Assembly: GCF_918741295.1 (NCBI RefSeq)
Contig: NZ_CAKKNB010000002.1
Location: forward strand, 744,001 to 808,000
Reading direction: 5' to 3'
Length of the DNA stretch: 64,000 nucleotides
Source: Aquabacterium sp. CECT 9606
GTDB taxonomy: Bacteria; Pseudomonadota; Gammaproteobacteria; Burkholderiales; Burkholderiaceae_C
A program made the position numbers and the translations under genes. This document shows positions 9,209 to 18,039 of this stretch, piece after piece. Each line of letters starts with the position of its first letter. Positions within the stretch are counted from its first letter, which is position 1. Under the pieces are notes generated by a model. That model saw only the letters and a list, made by a program, of their open reading frames with translations. It had not been told where the DNA came from and searched no databases.

Positions 9209-10732
9209 ATGCGTGATCACGGCAACAACGCTTCTCGCCGTTTGTTCTTGAAACAATCCGGTGCGTTTTCGATTATGGGGGCCGCCGCGCCCCTGGCCAT
9301 GAACCTGGCCGCCGCCAGCGCTTTGGCCGCACCCGCTGCCGCCGACTACCGGGCCCTGGTCTGCGTGTTCCTGTATGGCGGCAACGACGCCTTCAACACC
9401 GTGCTCGCGACCGATGATCCCTCCTGGTCCAACTACACGGCGGTGCGCAATCAGCAGCCGGAGTCGATTGCGCTGTTGCGCAACGTGGCGCCCAACCGCA
9501 GTGCCAGGGTGGGATCGCCCGAGTGGTTGGGGGGCGTGCTGCCGATCTCGGCAGCGTCCACCCAAACCGGGCGCAGCTTCGCGATGCACCCGATGCTTGG
9601 TGGGCTTCAAGGCCTGTTCAACACCAGCCGACGAATGGCGGTGGTGGCCAATGTGGGAGCGCTGACCGAGCCCTTGAGCAAGACCGACTACCTGCAGAAC
9701 CTGAAGCGCAAACCCAAGAAGCTGTTTTCGCACAACGACCAGCAAAGCACCTGGATGGCCCTGGCCCCGGAAGGCACCGCCATGGGATGGGGTGGGCGAC
9801 TGGCCGATGCCTTGGTCTCGGCCGACAACAGCAGCCTGTTCACTGCCATTTCGGCCAGCGGAGAGTCCGTGTGGCTCACCGGCAAAACCGTGCGGCAGTA
9901 CCAAGTCAGCCCGTCCGGGCCAGTGCGCATGGGCACCGAGCCGGACTCCCTGGGCGTCAGCCGGGTGTATGGCTCCGACGTGGTCGGGGCGGCCCTTGAA
10001 CGCATCGTGACCGGCTCGCGCAGTCCCCATGTCATGGCGCTGGACATGGCCGCCACGAACCAACGCAGCATCCAGGCCGAGCGCATTTTGTCCGCGGCTT
10101 TGCCGAGCGACGCCGTGGCACCGTTTGGGCCAGCCTCGGTCCTGCAATACACCACCGTGGCCGGGGCGCGCGCGCAAAACCCATTGGCTCAGCAGTTGCA
10201 AGTGGTGGCCAGGACCATCGCGGCGCAGGGCAAGCTGGGGGTCAAGCGCCAGGTGTTCTTCGTGGGCCTGGGGGGCTTCGACACCCACAACAAGCAGAAC
10301 CTGGCCCACGCCGATCTCATGGCCAAGCTCAACCATGCCTTGCAGTACTTCGACTCCACCTTGTCGGCGATGGGGATGGCGCAAAACGTCACCACCTTCA
10401 CCGCGTCCGACTTCGGGCGCTCGTTCACCAGCAATGGTGATGGGTCCGACCACGGCTGGGGTGGTCATCACCTGGTCATGGGGGGCGCGGTTCAGGGGGG
10501 CGATGTCCATGGTGCCTTCCCCGTGCTGGCCCGCAAGAACAGCCGAGACAACGGCTTTGATGGCAGCCCCGACCAGATCCACAACGGCATCTTGCTGCCC
10601 AGGATTTCGGTGGACCAATATGGGGCGACCTTGGGGCGTTGGTTCGGGCTGAGCCCGACGCAACTCGGGGAGGTCTTTCCCAACCTGGTCAACTTTTCGG
10701 GCCAGGCGGACCTGGGATTCATGAAGGCCTGA
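9209..10732 (+). CDS. DUF1501 family protein with Tat signal
   Basis: A 507-residue DUF1501 protein. The N-terminus has a twin-arginine export motif (S-R-R-L-F-L-K) followed by a hydrophobic stretch ending A-L-A-A, so it should be folded in the cytoplasm and exported by Tat. The core has the F-L-Y-G-G-N-D segment near residue 55 and G-L-G-G-F-D-T-H later. DUF1501 is related to the alkaline phosphatase/sulfatase superfamily, but I cannot assign a substrate. I chose the ATG at 9209 because it gives a compact Tat signal; a GTG at 9197 overlaps the DUF1800 stop. It is co-transcribed with the DUF1800 gene. Confidence 0.84.
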   Translation: MRDHGNNASRRLFLKQSGAFSIMGAAAPLAMNLAAASALAAPAAADYRALVCVFLYGGNDAFNTVLATDDPSWSNYTAVRNQQPESIALLRNVAPNRSARVGSPEWLGGVLPISAASTQTGRSFAMHPMLGGLQGLFNTSRRMAVVANVGALTEPLSKTDYLQNLKRKPKKLFSHNDQQSTWMALAPEGTAMGWGGRLADALVSADNSSLFTAISASGESVWLTGKTVRQYQVSPSGPVRMGTEPDSLGVSRVYGSDVVGAALERIVTGSRSPHVMALDMAATNQRSIQAERILSAALPSDAVAPFGPASVLQYTTVAGARAQNPLAQQLQVVARTIAAQGKLGVKRQVFFVGLGGFDTHNKQNLAHADLMAKLNHALQYFDSTLSAMGMAQNVTTFTASDFGRSFTSNGDGSDHGWGGHHLVMGGAVQGGDVHGAFPVLARKNSRDNGFDGSPDQIHNGILLPRISVDQYGATLGRWFGLSPTQLGEVFPNLVNFSGQADLGFMKA

Positions 10733-10742
10733 GAAAAGCCTG

Positions 10743-10761
10743 ACCCCCAATTCATGGGGGT
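10743..10761 (+). terminator. candidate hairpin after the DUF1501 gene
   Basis: A 7-bp stem (ACCCCCA/TGGGGGT) with loop ATTCA starts 11 bp after the stop codon. The sequence after it is only weakly T-rich, so termination may be partial. It would separate the DUF1800/DUF1501 pair from the glycosyltransferase gene at 10835. Confidence 0.45.
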
Positions 10762-10834
10762 GTTCCGCTTTGCCACGCGCATGACACACGCCAGAGGTTC
10801 AATCGCCGGTGAATGAGCTCCGGAGTGTGGCCCC

Positions 10835-11602
10835 ATGGCCTTGGTATCGATCATCACGATTGTCCGCAATGACCTGAACGGCTTGAGGAAGACGCACGCC
10901 AGTGTGCTCAGCCAGCATTGCAAAGACCACGATTGGATCATCGTGGACGGTGCCTCGACGGATGGCACCGCCGGCCACGCGCTCGCGCTGGTCGGACCCC
11001 GCACCAGCGTCGTCAGCGAGCCTGACAAAGGCATCTTTGATGCCATGAACAAGGGCCTGGGCCGGGCACAAGGAGAGTTTGTCGTGTTCCTGAACGCTGG
11101 CGACACCTTCAAGGATGAGCACACCCTCGAAACGGTGGCCAAGGCCTTGCGATCCGGCGTGGTGGACTTTCTCTATGGGGACACGCTCCAGCAATACGCC
11201 GGTGACCACTTGATCCACAAGGTCGCCCGAGGGCACCTCAAATTGGGTTACGGCATGTTCGCCTGCCACCCCTCCATGTACTACCGCCGCGCCTTGATTG
11301 GCAGCATGCGGTTCAACCCAGCGTTCAAAATTGCTGGCGACTACGAGTTCACCTCGCGCTTCCTCAGGAAGACCGCGCGCATCGTCAGGCTGGACACCGC
11401 GCTGAGCATCTTTGACCTGACGGGCACCTCGGTTCAGAACAAGGCAAGAGGCCGCACCGAGAACTGGCAGGTCCAGCGGGATGTGCTGGGCGTGCCGCTG
11501 GTCAGACGCGTGGCCACGCGCCTGACCTACTTGTTGACGTCGGTGCTCAATGACCACTTTCCGGGCGTCTACCGCTGGTTGCGCTTTCGAGTGGCCGCAT
11601 GA
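10835..11602 (+). CDS. glycosyltransferase family 2 (WcaE-like)
   Basis: A 255-residue inverting glycosyltransferase with the GT-A fold. The N-terminal V-S-I-I-T-I-V-R-N-D strand and the D-G-A-S-T-D-G-T loop bind the nucleotide sugar, and N-A-G-D-T (about residue 90) is the metal-binding region. Size and motifs resemble WcaE of colanic-acid clusters. Its stop overlaps the start of the WcaF-like acetyltransferase by 4 bp, and that gene overlaps a third, making a tight three-gene plus-strand operon. Sugar specificity is unknown. Confidence 0.83.
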   Translation: MALVSIITIVRNDLNGLRKTHASVLSQHCKDHDWIIVDGASTDGTAGHALALVGPRTSVVSEPDKGIFDAMNKGLGRAQGEFVVFLNAGDTFKDEHTLETVAKALRSGVVDFLYGDTLQQYAGDHLIHKVARGHLKLGYGMFACHPSMYYRRALIGSMRFNPAFKIAGDYEFTSRFLRKTARIVRLDTALSIFDLTGTSVQNKARGRTENWQVQRDVLGVPLVRRVATRLTYLLTSVLNDHFPGVYRWLRFRVAA

Positions 11603-12156
11603 TCGACCTGGCGGCCAGCAAGACCGAATGGTCCAACAGCATCAAGCTGCGTCGGGTTCTGTGGACGTGGGGCTTGGAGCCGCTGGTTCGCTGGTTGCCC
11701 AAGCCCTGCAGTCCTGTGCGCGTGATGGCGCTGCGGCTGATGGGCGCCAGCGTCGGGCCCCATTGCCTGCTGATGCCTGGCATCAAGGTCTTGATGCCCT
11801 GGAACTTGCATTTGGAAGACCACGTGGCCATTGGGCGCGGGGTCGATATCTATAACTTCGCCCTGGTCGAAATTCGCCGTCAGACGGTGGTGTCTCAGGA
11901 CACGCACCTGTGCACGGGATCGCACGATTTCAGCCAGCCCAGCATGCCCTTGGTCTACAGCCCCATCCGCATTGGCAGCGGAAGCTGGGTGGCGGCGGGC
12001 GTGTTCGTCTGCCCCGGCGTGTCGGTGGCCGATGGCGTGGTGGTGGGAGCTCGATCGGTGGTCAGCAAAAGCCTGGACATCCCGTGGTCGGTGTATGCCG
12101 GGAATCCGTGCGTCCGCATCAAAGACCGCACCATGGCGCGGAAGGACACGCCGTGA
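11599..12156 (+). CDS. wcaF: WcaF-like polysaccharide O-acetyltransferase
   Basis: A 185-residue left-handed beta-helix acetyltransferase of the WcaF type, expected to move an acetyl group from acetyl-CoA to a sugar of the exopolysaccharide repeat. Hexapeptide repeats are seen from about residue 50 to 165, with H-L-E-D-H-V-A-I-G-R-G and G-S-W-V-A-A-G-V-F-V-C-P-G-V turns. The catalytic-type His lies in the G-S-H-D-F loop. It overlaps both neighbours by 4 bp, so translation is coupled across the three genes. Confidence 0.84.
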   Translation: MIDLAASKTEWSNSIKLRRVLWTWGLEPLVRWLPKPCSPVRVMALRLMGASVGPHCLLMPGIKVLMPWNLHLEDHVAIGRGVDIYNFALVEIRRQTVVSQDTHLCTGSHDFSQPSMPLVYSPIRIGSGSWVAAGVFVCPGVSVADGVVVGARSVVSKSLDIPWSVYAGNPCVRIKDRTMARKDTP

Positions 12157-13022
12157 TCCAGGGCAGCACGAATGTCTCCGTGCTCATCCTCACCAAGAAC
12201 GAGCAACACGATCTTCCGGGCTGCCTGCACAGTGTGGGTTGGAGCGACGACGTGCATGTGCTCGATTCCGGCAGCACCGATAGCACGGTGGCATTGGCCC
12301 AGGCGCAAGGCGCGACGGTGACGGTGCGCAGCTACCCAGGCAGCGCCGCGCCCTTTGGGGGCGATGAAGCCGCGCACCGCAACTGGGGGCTGCGCAACAT
12401 TGCCTTCAAGCACCAGTGGTTGCTGCTCCTGGATGCCGACGAGCGGGCCACCCCCGAGCTGGTCGCCAGCATCCAGGCCATGTTGTCGGCCCCAGGCCAT
12501 TGCGCCGCCTACCGGGTTCACCGGCGTGACTACTTCCTGGGTACCTGGATCAAGCACGTGACGCCGTCACCCTTCAACATTCGCCTGATCAAGCCGGCTG
12601 CGGTGCACTATGAGCGGATCATCAACCCCATCACGGTGGTGGATGGTGCGGTGGGTGAAATGGACGCCCACTTTGACCACTTCCCGTTCAGCAAGGGCAT
12701 GAGTCACTGGTTTGCCAAACACAACGACTACAGCACCTTCGAGGCCAAGCACATTGTGAGCAAGCGCTTGAGCGATCAAAAGTTCAGCTGGGCCAAAGCC
12801 TTGTTCGCCAAGGACATCAACGAGCGCCGCATGCACCAGAAGGGCATTTACTACCAGCTGCCCTTGCGCCCTTTGGTGATGTTTCTGGGCTTGTATGTGG
12901 GCAAGCGCGGCTTTCTGGATGGACGGGCTGGTTTCGTCTATGCGGTGCTGCGTGCCATTTATGAATACATGATCGTGCTGAAAGTGACCGAACAGGGCTT
13001 GCCTGCCGTCAAGAACGGCTGA
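12153..13022 (+). CDS. glycosyltransferase family 2 (WaaE/KdtX-like)
   Basis: A GT2 enzyme of 289 residues starting at a GTG that overlaps the wcaF stop (GTGA). Motifs are V-S-V-L-I-L-T-K-N-E at the N-terminus, L-D-S-G-S-T-D-S-T, and the metal-binding L-L-L-D-A-D-E-R. The size and the L-D-A-D-E-R motif fit the WaaE/KdtX group that adds a sugar to lipopolysaccharide core or capsule. Here the operon context points to exopolysaccharide. A C-terminal hydrophobic stretch may hold the enzyme at the membrane. It converges on the polymerase candidate with a 14-bp overlap. Confidence 0.82.
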   Translation: MIQGSTNVSVLILTKNEQHDLPGCLHSVGWSDDVHVLDSGSTDSTVALAQAQGATVTVRSYPGSAAPFGGDEAAHRNWGLRNIAFKHQWLLLLDADERATPELVASIQAMLSAPGHCAAYRVHRRDYFLGTWIKHVTPSPFNIRLIKPAAVHYERIINPITVVDGAVGEMDAHFDHFPFSKGMSHWFAKHNDYSTFEAKHIVSKRLSDQKFSWAKALFAKDINERRMHQKGIYYQLPLRPLVMFLGLYVGKRGFLDGRAGFVYAVLRAIYEYMIVLKVTEQGLPAVKNG

Positions 13023-14556
13023 GCGGGCCACCTGGCGTGCGTTTGAACACCATGTTGAGCATGAACGCCAGCGCCGCGTAGATCAGCACCTTCTGCGGCA
13101 TGTCCCGCAGCAGGAAGGCCAGCTTGGAGGCCAGCGATTCGCTGCCCAGCCCGTACAACAGGATGCCCCAGGTGCCGCCGAGCATGATGGGCGACACCAT
13201 GAAGATCTCGCCCCGCAGCGACAGCGAGTCAAAGCACAGGAACAAGAGCAGGAACAGGATGGCCACCAGGAAAGGGCTGAAATCCTGGCCAATGACGATG
13301 ACATCGGCCCACATGGACCCGGTGGCAAAGCCCCCCAAAGGCTGCGATCCCTCGTTCTGGTACCGGTAGAAATCGCCCATGGAGTAGGCGTTGCGTTGCT
13401 TGTCCAGCTTGATCTCCAGCATGTCCAGTACCGGCTGGGGCAAGGTCATCAGCAGCTTGTCCACGTTGGTGTCGAGCACTTCACCCCGCTGCTTGGCATT
13501 GAAGCTGAACGCAAAGTTGAGCATGTTGTCGTGGAACTTGGTCTCTGAGAACCGCGCCAGAAGCGGGTTGCTGAGGTAGGCCTCGTCGTAAGTCTTCAGG
13601 CTGGCGTCCAGCGTTCCGTTCATGCGGTATTCAGCCAGCTTGTCGCGTTCACCCAGCAGCTGGTAGGTCTCTTGGGCCATTTGCCAAGGTGTCAGGGTCT
13701 CCCGCTTGTCCCGCGCCAAGGCCATGGCCACCGCCACATCGGTGAACAAGGTGATGCCCAGGAGCACCGCCACCAATCCAGCGCCGGCTTTCACGAAGGT
13801 GCTTTTGCGCACGGCGCTGGGGTCTTGCATGGCCCAGATGAAATAGACCAGGGCCGCTTGCACCGGGCCGATCAGCATGAGCTGACGGGCATTGCGCAGC
13901 AGGCCAATCCCCATCAAGACGATCGTGAAAGCGATCAGCAAAGGGATCTGCTTCTTGATGTCGCAATACCGGTGGCCATACTTCTTGTAGTACAACGGGA
14001 TGGCAAAGGGCAGCCACTGCAAGAAGCTCAGGGCTTGAAAGAACTTTCCACCAGCGTCGCCAAACGCGGCGCCACCTTGCAGGGTGGACAAGGCGCCCAG
14101 CATCGCCATGGCCCACAAGGTGGCGATGGGCGGTGCGTCCAGCACCCCCAAGGGCCTGAACACGTGCATGGCCAAGCCGTCGCGCAGGCTGACGGTCGCG
14201 GCCAGGTGGCGGTATATCCAATGGACCAACACCGCGATGATCGACACGGCCGCCAGAACAGAGAAGGTGAGAACGGGCGCCCGCAGCAACTGAGACACCG
14301 GGACCCAGGACGTGGTCTGCGCCACCAGCGAAGCCAGTGACGAGGTCACGTTGAAACCGATGATGGCCAGGGACGACACCGGGTAGTCCACCGTGGCCCG
14401 GCTGCGGTCCAGGTATTGGTAGATCAACAGGGTCGACGCCACGATGAGCAGGACCGAGAGGCCGTTGTCATGGGAGCGGTCAATGACCAGTTGCAGCAGG
14501 CCGCAAACCACGCAAGCCAACTGCATGGCCCGTGCAAACAGTTGAAACCTGGTCAT
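13009..14556 (-). CDS. polytopic membrane protein, candidate polysaccharide polymerase (Wzy-type)
   Basis: A 515-residue membrane protein with about ten hydrophobic helices. A long soluble segment at roughly residues 280-400 lies between the main helix bundle and the last helices, as expected for the large periplasmic loop of Wzy polymerases. I do not recognise a specific family. The call rests on topology and context: it is the last gene of the epsF operon, which also has a flippase and chain-length proteins but no other polymerase. It overlaps the CgeB-like gene by 4 bp. An alternative is a membrane-bound modifying enzyme. Confidence 0.6.
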   Translation of the reverse strand: MTRFQLFARAMQLACVVCGLLQLVIDRSHDNGLSVLLIVASTLLIYQYLDRSRATVDYPVSSLAIIGFNVTSSLASLVAQTTSWVPVSQLLRAPVLTFSVLAAVSIIAVLVHWIYRHLAATVSLRDGLAMHVFRPLGVLDAPPIATLWAMAMLGALSTLQGGAAFGDAGGKFFQALSFLQWLPFAIPLYYKKYGHRYCDIKKQIPLLIAFTIVLMGIGLLRNARQLMLIGPVQAALVYFIWAMQDPSAVRKSTFVKAGAGLVAVLLGITLFTDVAVAMALARDKRETLTPWQMAQETYQLLGERDKLAEYRMNGTLDASLKTYDEAYLSNPLLARFSETKFHDNMLNFAFSFNAKQRGEVLDTNVDKLLMTLPQPVLDMLEIKLDKQRNAYSMGDFYRYQNEGSQPLGGFATGSMWADVIVIGQDFSPFLVAILFLLLFLCFDSLSLRGEIFMVSPIMLGGTWGILLYGLGSESLASKLAFLLRDMPQKVLIYAALAFMLNMVFKRTPGGPLSRS

Positions 14557-15587
14557 GGTGTGGTGCCCGATGTGGCCTGGTTCAGCACCGCCTTGAGGAT
14601 GTCTTCATTGCCGTGCCGGTTGGCCTGGAAGCGGCGGTGTCCGGCGGCGGCAATGGCGGCCGCTTTGTCGGGCTGAGCGAGCAATGCGAGGCATTGGTCC
14701 GCGCACTCCTGGGCATCGCGCCAGAAAATCGCCTCGACCCCCTCCTGGTAGATGGCGCTGTGCTCTGTCGTGCGTTCGGCGCAGAACAGGCCCCCCAAGG
14801 CTGGGATCTCCAATGACCTGGTGGTGTGCAAGTCTCGGTTGCCCTTGGACAGCATGCCGATGTTGATGCTGGCGCATTGGATGGCATGGGCATAGTCGTG
14901 GCCGCCAATGGCGCCGCCTTTCCAATGAGGTTGGAGCTGGCGCCACTCGGGCGCCTTGTGCCAGTTCGCTCCACGGATCGACACCGGCACGCCGCGCTGG
15001 ATCAACTCCAGCAGGAAGGGGCCTCTTTCAGGCATCCAGGTGCCCAGAAAAAGCACTTGGGATCGCCATTGCGATGCCAGGTCCGGCGTGATGGCGCGTG
15101 GCGCGTGGGCCAGCTCATCGGCAGACCGCCAAACGCGGGTCACCCGGCGAGCCCCCAGCGCCAGGCATTCGGCCACGTTCTCCTGCCTCACCACGGCCAG
15201 CAAATCGTAGTGTGGCGCGGACATGCGGTAGGCCGAAAAGCGCCTGCGGTCACGTGGTCCGGTCGGGTCATCGATGTTGTAGTTGATCACGTGCCGGCAG
15301 TGCGCCTTGAGTGCCGCGATGATGGCCGGGGTCACCCATTCGCCATTGTCGACATGGCAAAGATCGAAGTGCAGGCCGCGCAGCTCGGCTTTCATGCGGT
15401 GCGCCAGCCAAGGCGCAAATGCATGGCCCCCGATGCGCCACGTGACCCTGTCCACCCAGCCGGTTCGGGGCAACCACTGGCGCATGTCCCAGTGGACGAC
15501 TTCATGTCCCAGGCGGCGGTAGGCATGGGCTCGGTCCAGGCAAGTTCCGCTGACCGTGCCGAGGTACAGGATGCGCAAACGGCTCAC
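14553..15587 (-). CDS. CgeB-like glycosyltransferase
   Basis: A 344-residue protein whose N-terminus (L-R-I-L-Y-L-G followed by R-A-x-A-Y-R-R-L-G-H-E-V) and C-terminal glycosyltransferase segment (T-R-S-L-E-I-P-A-L-G-G, then a Glu-rich donor site) match the CgeB-like GT-B enzymes. It presumably adds a sugar to the exopolysaccharide repeat. It overlaps both flanking genes by 4 bp within the long minus-strand operon. The donor is unknown. Confidence 0.75.
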   Translation of the reverse strand: MSRLRILYLGTVSGTCLDRAHAYRRLGHEVVHWDMRQWLPRTGWVDRVTWRIGGHAFAPWLAHRMKAELRGLHFDLCHVDNGEWVTPAIIAALKAHCRHVINYNIDDPTGPRDRRRFSAYRMSAPHYDLLAVVRQENVAECLALGARRVTRVWRSADELAHAPRAITPDLASQWRSQVLFLGTWMPERGPFLLELIQRGVPVSIRGANWHKAPEWRQLQPHWKGGAIGGHDYAHAIQCASINIGMLSKGNRDLHTTRSLEIPALGGLFCAERTTEHSAIYQEGVEAIFWRDAQECADQCLALLAQPDKAAAIAAAGHRRFQANRHGNEDILKAVLNQATSGTTP

Positions 15588-16741
15588 GCCATCAACTCCC
15601 GATAGATGGCCTGCGCTTTCACGCCATAGTCGCGCCAGCCGCCCGCGCTCTGCACGCGAACGACGGCACTGCGGCTCATCTCGGCCCGCAACAGGGGAGC
15701 GTCGGCGAGTTGTTGCAATCGCGCGGTGATGGCCGCAGGGTCGCGAATGGGCACGATGAAGCCTTCCTGCCCCTCATTGAACAGATCGCGCGCACCGGTG
15801 TTCTCGGTGCCGATCACGACGCAGCCGCTGGCCAGGGCTTGCGCTTGCACCAGTGCCAAGCCCTCTTGCACGCTGGCCAGCACCATGGCATGGCTGCGGC
15901 TCATCAGCGATGTGAGTTCCGTCTGTGGCACGTGGCCCATGACGCGGATGGAGTCGTCCCACAAGCCATGCCGCTTCATCTTGGCGATGAAATCCGGAGA
16001 GGGTGTGCCCGCCATGCTGAGCGATTTGCGGGGATGCTGGAAGGCGCGGTAGGCCTGCAGCAGGTAAGGGATGCCCTTGTTGAGGTTCATGCCCCCCACG
16101 TAAAGCACATCGAACCGCCCGGGCATCGGTTGGCCATGGGGCTTGAACAGATCGAGGTTGACGCCATAGGGCAGCAGGCGCATCTTCTGCCTGGGCACGC
16201 CACGTTGAACAAAGGACTCCAGGCTGAAGCTGGAAGGCACCGTGATGCAGTCTGACTCGCTGTATTCGGCCTCTTCGCGCTCGATGACGCGTGGGTCAAT
16301 GCCATCGAAAGCCAGCCCCCAGCGGTCGGCTTCCTCGCGCAGCAGGCGGTCTTGCACGCGGATGTGTGACGAGCCTCGGTCGCACACATAGCGCGCGCCT
16401 CGGCGTTTGGCGGCCTGGCCACTGTGGAGCGCCGAGCCGGACATGCCCACGAACACATCGCAGTCGGGCAGGTTGTGCACCACATGCCGGTCAAAGGTGG
16501 TGCGGTCCAGGTGTTCCCAGGCGCGCACGACACTGGCCCCCAAGGCATCCTTGCGCTTGAAGGCCATGTAGGGGGTGTGGATCCACGGGAAAGTCCGAAT
16601 CAGCTGGGGGGGCAGTTGCCTGGTCTTCAGCTTGAATCGCGGGTAGCCCGTGAAGATGGCGGCCAATGACTGGCTGGTGTGAAGCTCCCGAGCCAGGTCA
16701 AAAGCGTGGAACGTCCCCATGGTGGACAGCGCGATTTTCAT
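15584..16741 (-). CDS. glycosyltransferase family 4
   Basis: A 385-residue GT-B glycosyltransferase. I chose the ATG at 16741 (MKIALSTMGTFHAF), which overlaps the flippase stop as ATGA; the open frame runs farther upstream only as an antisense shadow of the flippase. The C-terminal domain shows L-Y-V-G-G-M-N-L-N-K-G-I and, in place of the canonical E-x7-E, V-Q-E-G-L-A-L-V-Q-A-Q-A-L-A-S-G. The second Glu is therefore replaced by Gln, a small departure from the usual GT4 pattern. It is one of seven glycosyltransferases in this region. Confidence 0.83.
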   Translation of the reverse strand: MKIALSTMGTFHAFDLARELHTSQSLAAIFTGYPRFKLKTRQLPPQLIRTFPWIHTPYMAFKRKDALGASVVRAWEHLDRTTFDRHVVHNLPDCDVFVGMSGSALHSGQAAKRRGARYVCDRGSSHIRVQDRLLREEADRWGLAFDGIDPRVIEREEAEYSESDCITVPSSFSLESFVQRGVPRQKMRLLPYGVNLDLFKPHGQPMPGRFDVLYVGGMNLNKGIPYLLQAYRAFQHPRKSLSMAGTPSPDFIAKMKRHGLWDDSIRVMGHVPQTELTSLMSRSHAMVLASVQEGLALVQAQALASGCVVIGTENTGARDLFNEGQEGFIVPIRDPAAITARLQQLADAPLLRAEMSRSAVVRVQSAGGWRDYGVKAQAIYRELMA

Positions 16742-18039
16742 GATGCAATGGGCTGTGGGGTGGGGTTGTGAGGCGAGGTCATTCTTTGGGCCAGAACCAG
16801 GCAGACCCCGGCAATGCCCAGCTCGGACAGCAGCATGGCCAGCGCTGCGCCTTCCAAGCCAAGCCACTGGCCCAACACCCAGGACAGACCCAAGGACCCG
16901 GTGGCGGCCAGCAAAGTCCATTGCGCCAGGCCCACGTGCTGATTGGTGGCCATGAGCAGCACCCTGGGAACATGCCACACGCCGCCTGCGGCCGCGTACA
17001 CCAGCAAGATCCCGATCAGGGCGGGTTGAACGCCGATGCGGCCATGGGTCCACAGCTGCAATAGCCACGGCGCCAGCAGGTACAGAATCAGGCTCAGCCC
17101 CACGGACAGCGCTGCGCCGATCCAGGCGGAACGCCGGTAAAGCCCCGCCACCGCTTGGGCGCCACCTCGTCCATACAGCTGTGACAGCTCGGCCCACAGG
17201 GCGTGCCCAAAGGTGCCGGTGACCTGGACCGCCACGCGGGCCAGGGTGCGGTAGGTGTTGAACACCGCGACCATGGCTGGACCAAACAGGTGGCCCACCA
17301 CCAGGGTGATGCCTTGAAAGCTCAAAGCATTGGCCAAGGGAAAGGCCATGAAGGAAACCGCTGGCGTGGCCATGGCGCGGACCTCGGCCGTGTGCGCTGC
17401 TCTCAGACCCCAGGAAAAGGGATGCGGGCCTTGGCCCGACCACCAGATCATCCAGAAGATGCCCGCGGCACGAACCAGCAGCGCCGCGATCGCGACGGCC
17501 GCGAAACTTCCTCCGGCAAACAAGCCGATCATCCCGCCCAGCCATTCAGCCAGCCGAAGGCCATTGGCCAGCATGGTGCCTTGCGCGTATCGGCCGGTCG
17601 ATTTGAAGATGGCCTCGGCCAGTCCGCCAAACAAGGCCAGCAGCACGGTCAAGACCAGGGCGGCCAAGGCCAGGCGTTCGTCCCATCCAACCAGGCCTGG
17701 GACGGGCGCCCAAAGTACCACGGGCAATGCGATGGCCGCGAGACCACCGCAGGCCAGCAGCATGAACAACAGGGCACTTTGAAAGATGGCGTTGGCCTGC
17801 CGGGCATCACCCCGCCCGATGGCCATGGTCATGCGGTTGCCGGCGGTGGCCACCATGCCCACATCGGCCATCGACAGATAGGCTGGAATGGCGGACAACA
17901 TCAGCCAGGTGCCGTAAGTGGCCACATCCCAGCGGTGCAGGAACAGTGGCAATGAGGCCAGTTGGATGACGATGTTGGTGACCTGGCCGAAAGCATTGGC
18001 TCCCAGCGCCGCCATGATCCGTTGAAGCAAGGGGCTCAC
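16738..18039 (-). CDS. polysaccharide flippase, Wzx/MATE-like
   Basis: A 433-residue inner-membrane protein with about twelve hydrophobic helices. It belongs to the oligosaccharide flippase (Wzx, MOP superfamily) class that moves lipid-linked repeat units to the periplasmic face. The N-terminal N-A-F-G-Q-V-T-N-I-V-I-Q segment and the D-V-A-T-Y-G-T-W-L-M motif are typical. It overlaps epsI and the next glycosyltransferase by 4 bp each. Specificity for the glycan cannot be read from sequence. Confidence 0.85.
   Translation of the reverse strand: MSPLLQRIMAALGANAFGQVTNIVIQLASLPLFLHRWDVATYGTWLMLSAIPAYLSMADVGMVATAGNRMTMAIGRGDARQANAIFQSALLFMLLACGGLAAIALPVVLWAPVPGLVGWDERLALAALVLTVLLALFGGLAEAIFKSTGRYAQGTMLANGLRLAEWLGGMIGLFAGGSFAAVAIAALLVRAAGIFWMIWWSGQGPHPFSWGLRAAHTAEVRAMATPAVSFMAFPLANALSFQGITLVVGHLFGPAMVAVFNTYRTLARVAVQVTGTFGHALWAELSQLYGRGGAQAVAGLYRRSAWIGAALSVGLSLILYLLAPWLLQLWTHGRIGVQPALIGILLVYAAAGGVWHVPRVLLMATNQHVGLAQWTLLAATGSLGLSWVLGQWLGLEGAALAMLLSELGIAGVCLVLAQRMTSPHNPTPQPIAS

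Noticed and set aside
8768..10789. 673-codon minus-strand frame opposite DUF1800/DUF1501
   Set aside because: It is antisense to two genes with clear domains and export signals; long antisense frames are usual at this GC content.
16742..17545. Upstream extension of the GT4 frame at 15584
   Set aside because: It lies antisense-free but inside the flippase gene in another frame; the MKIALS start at 16741 fits the family.
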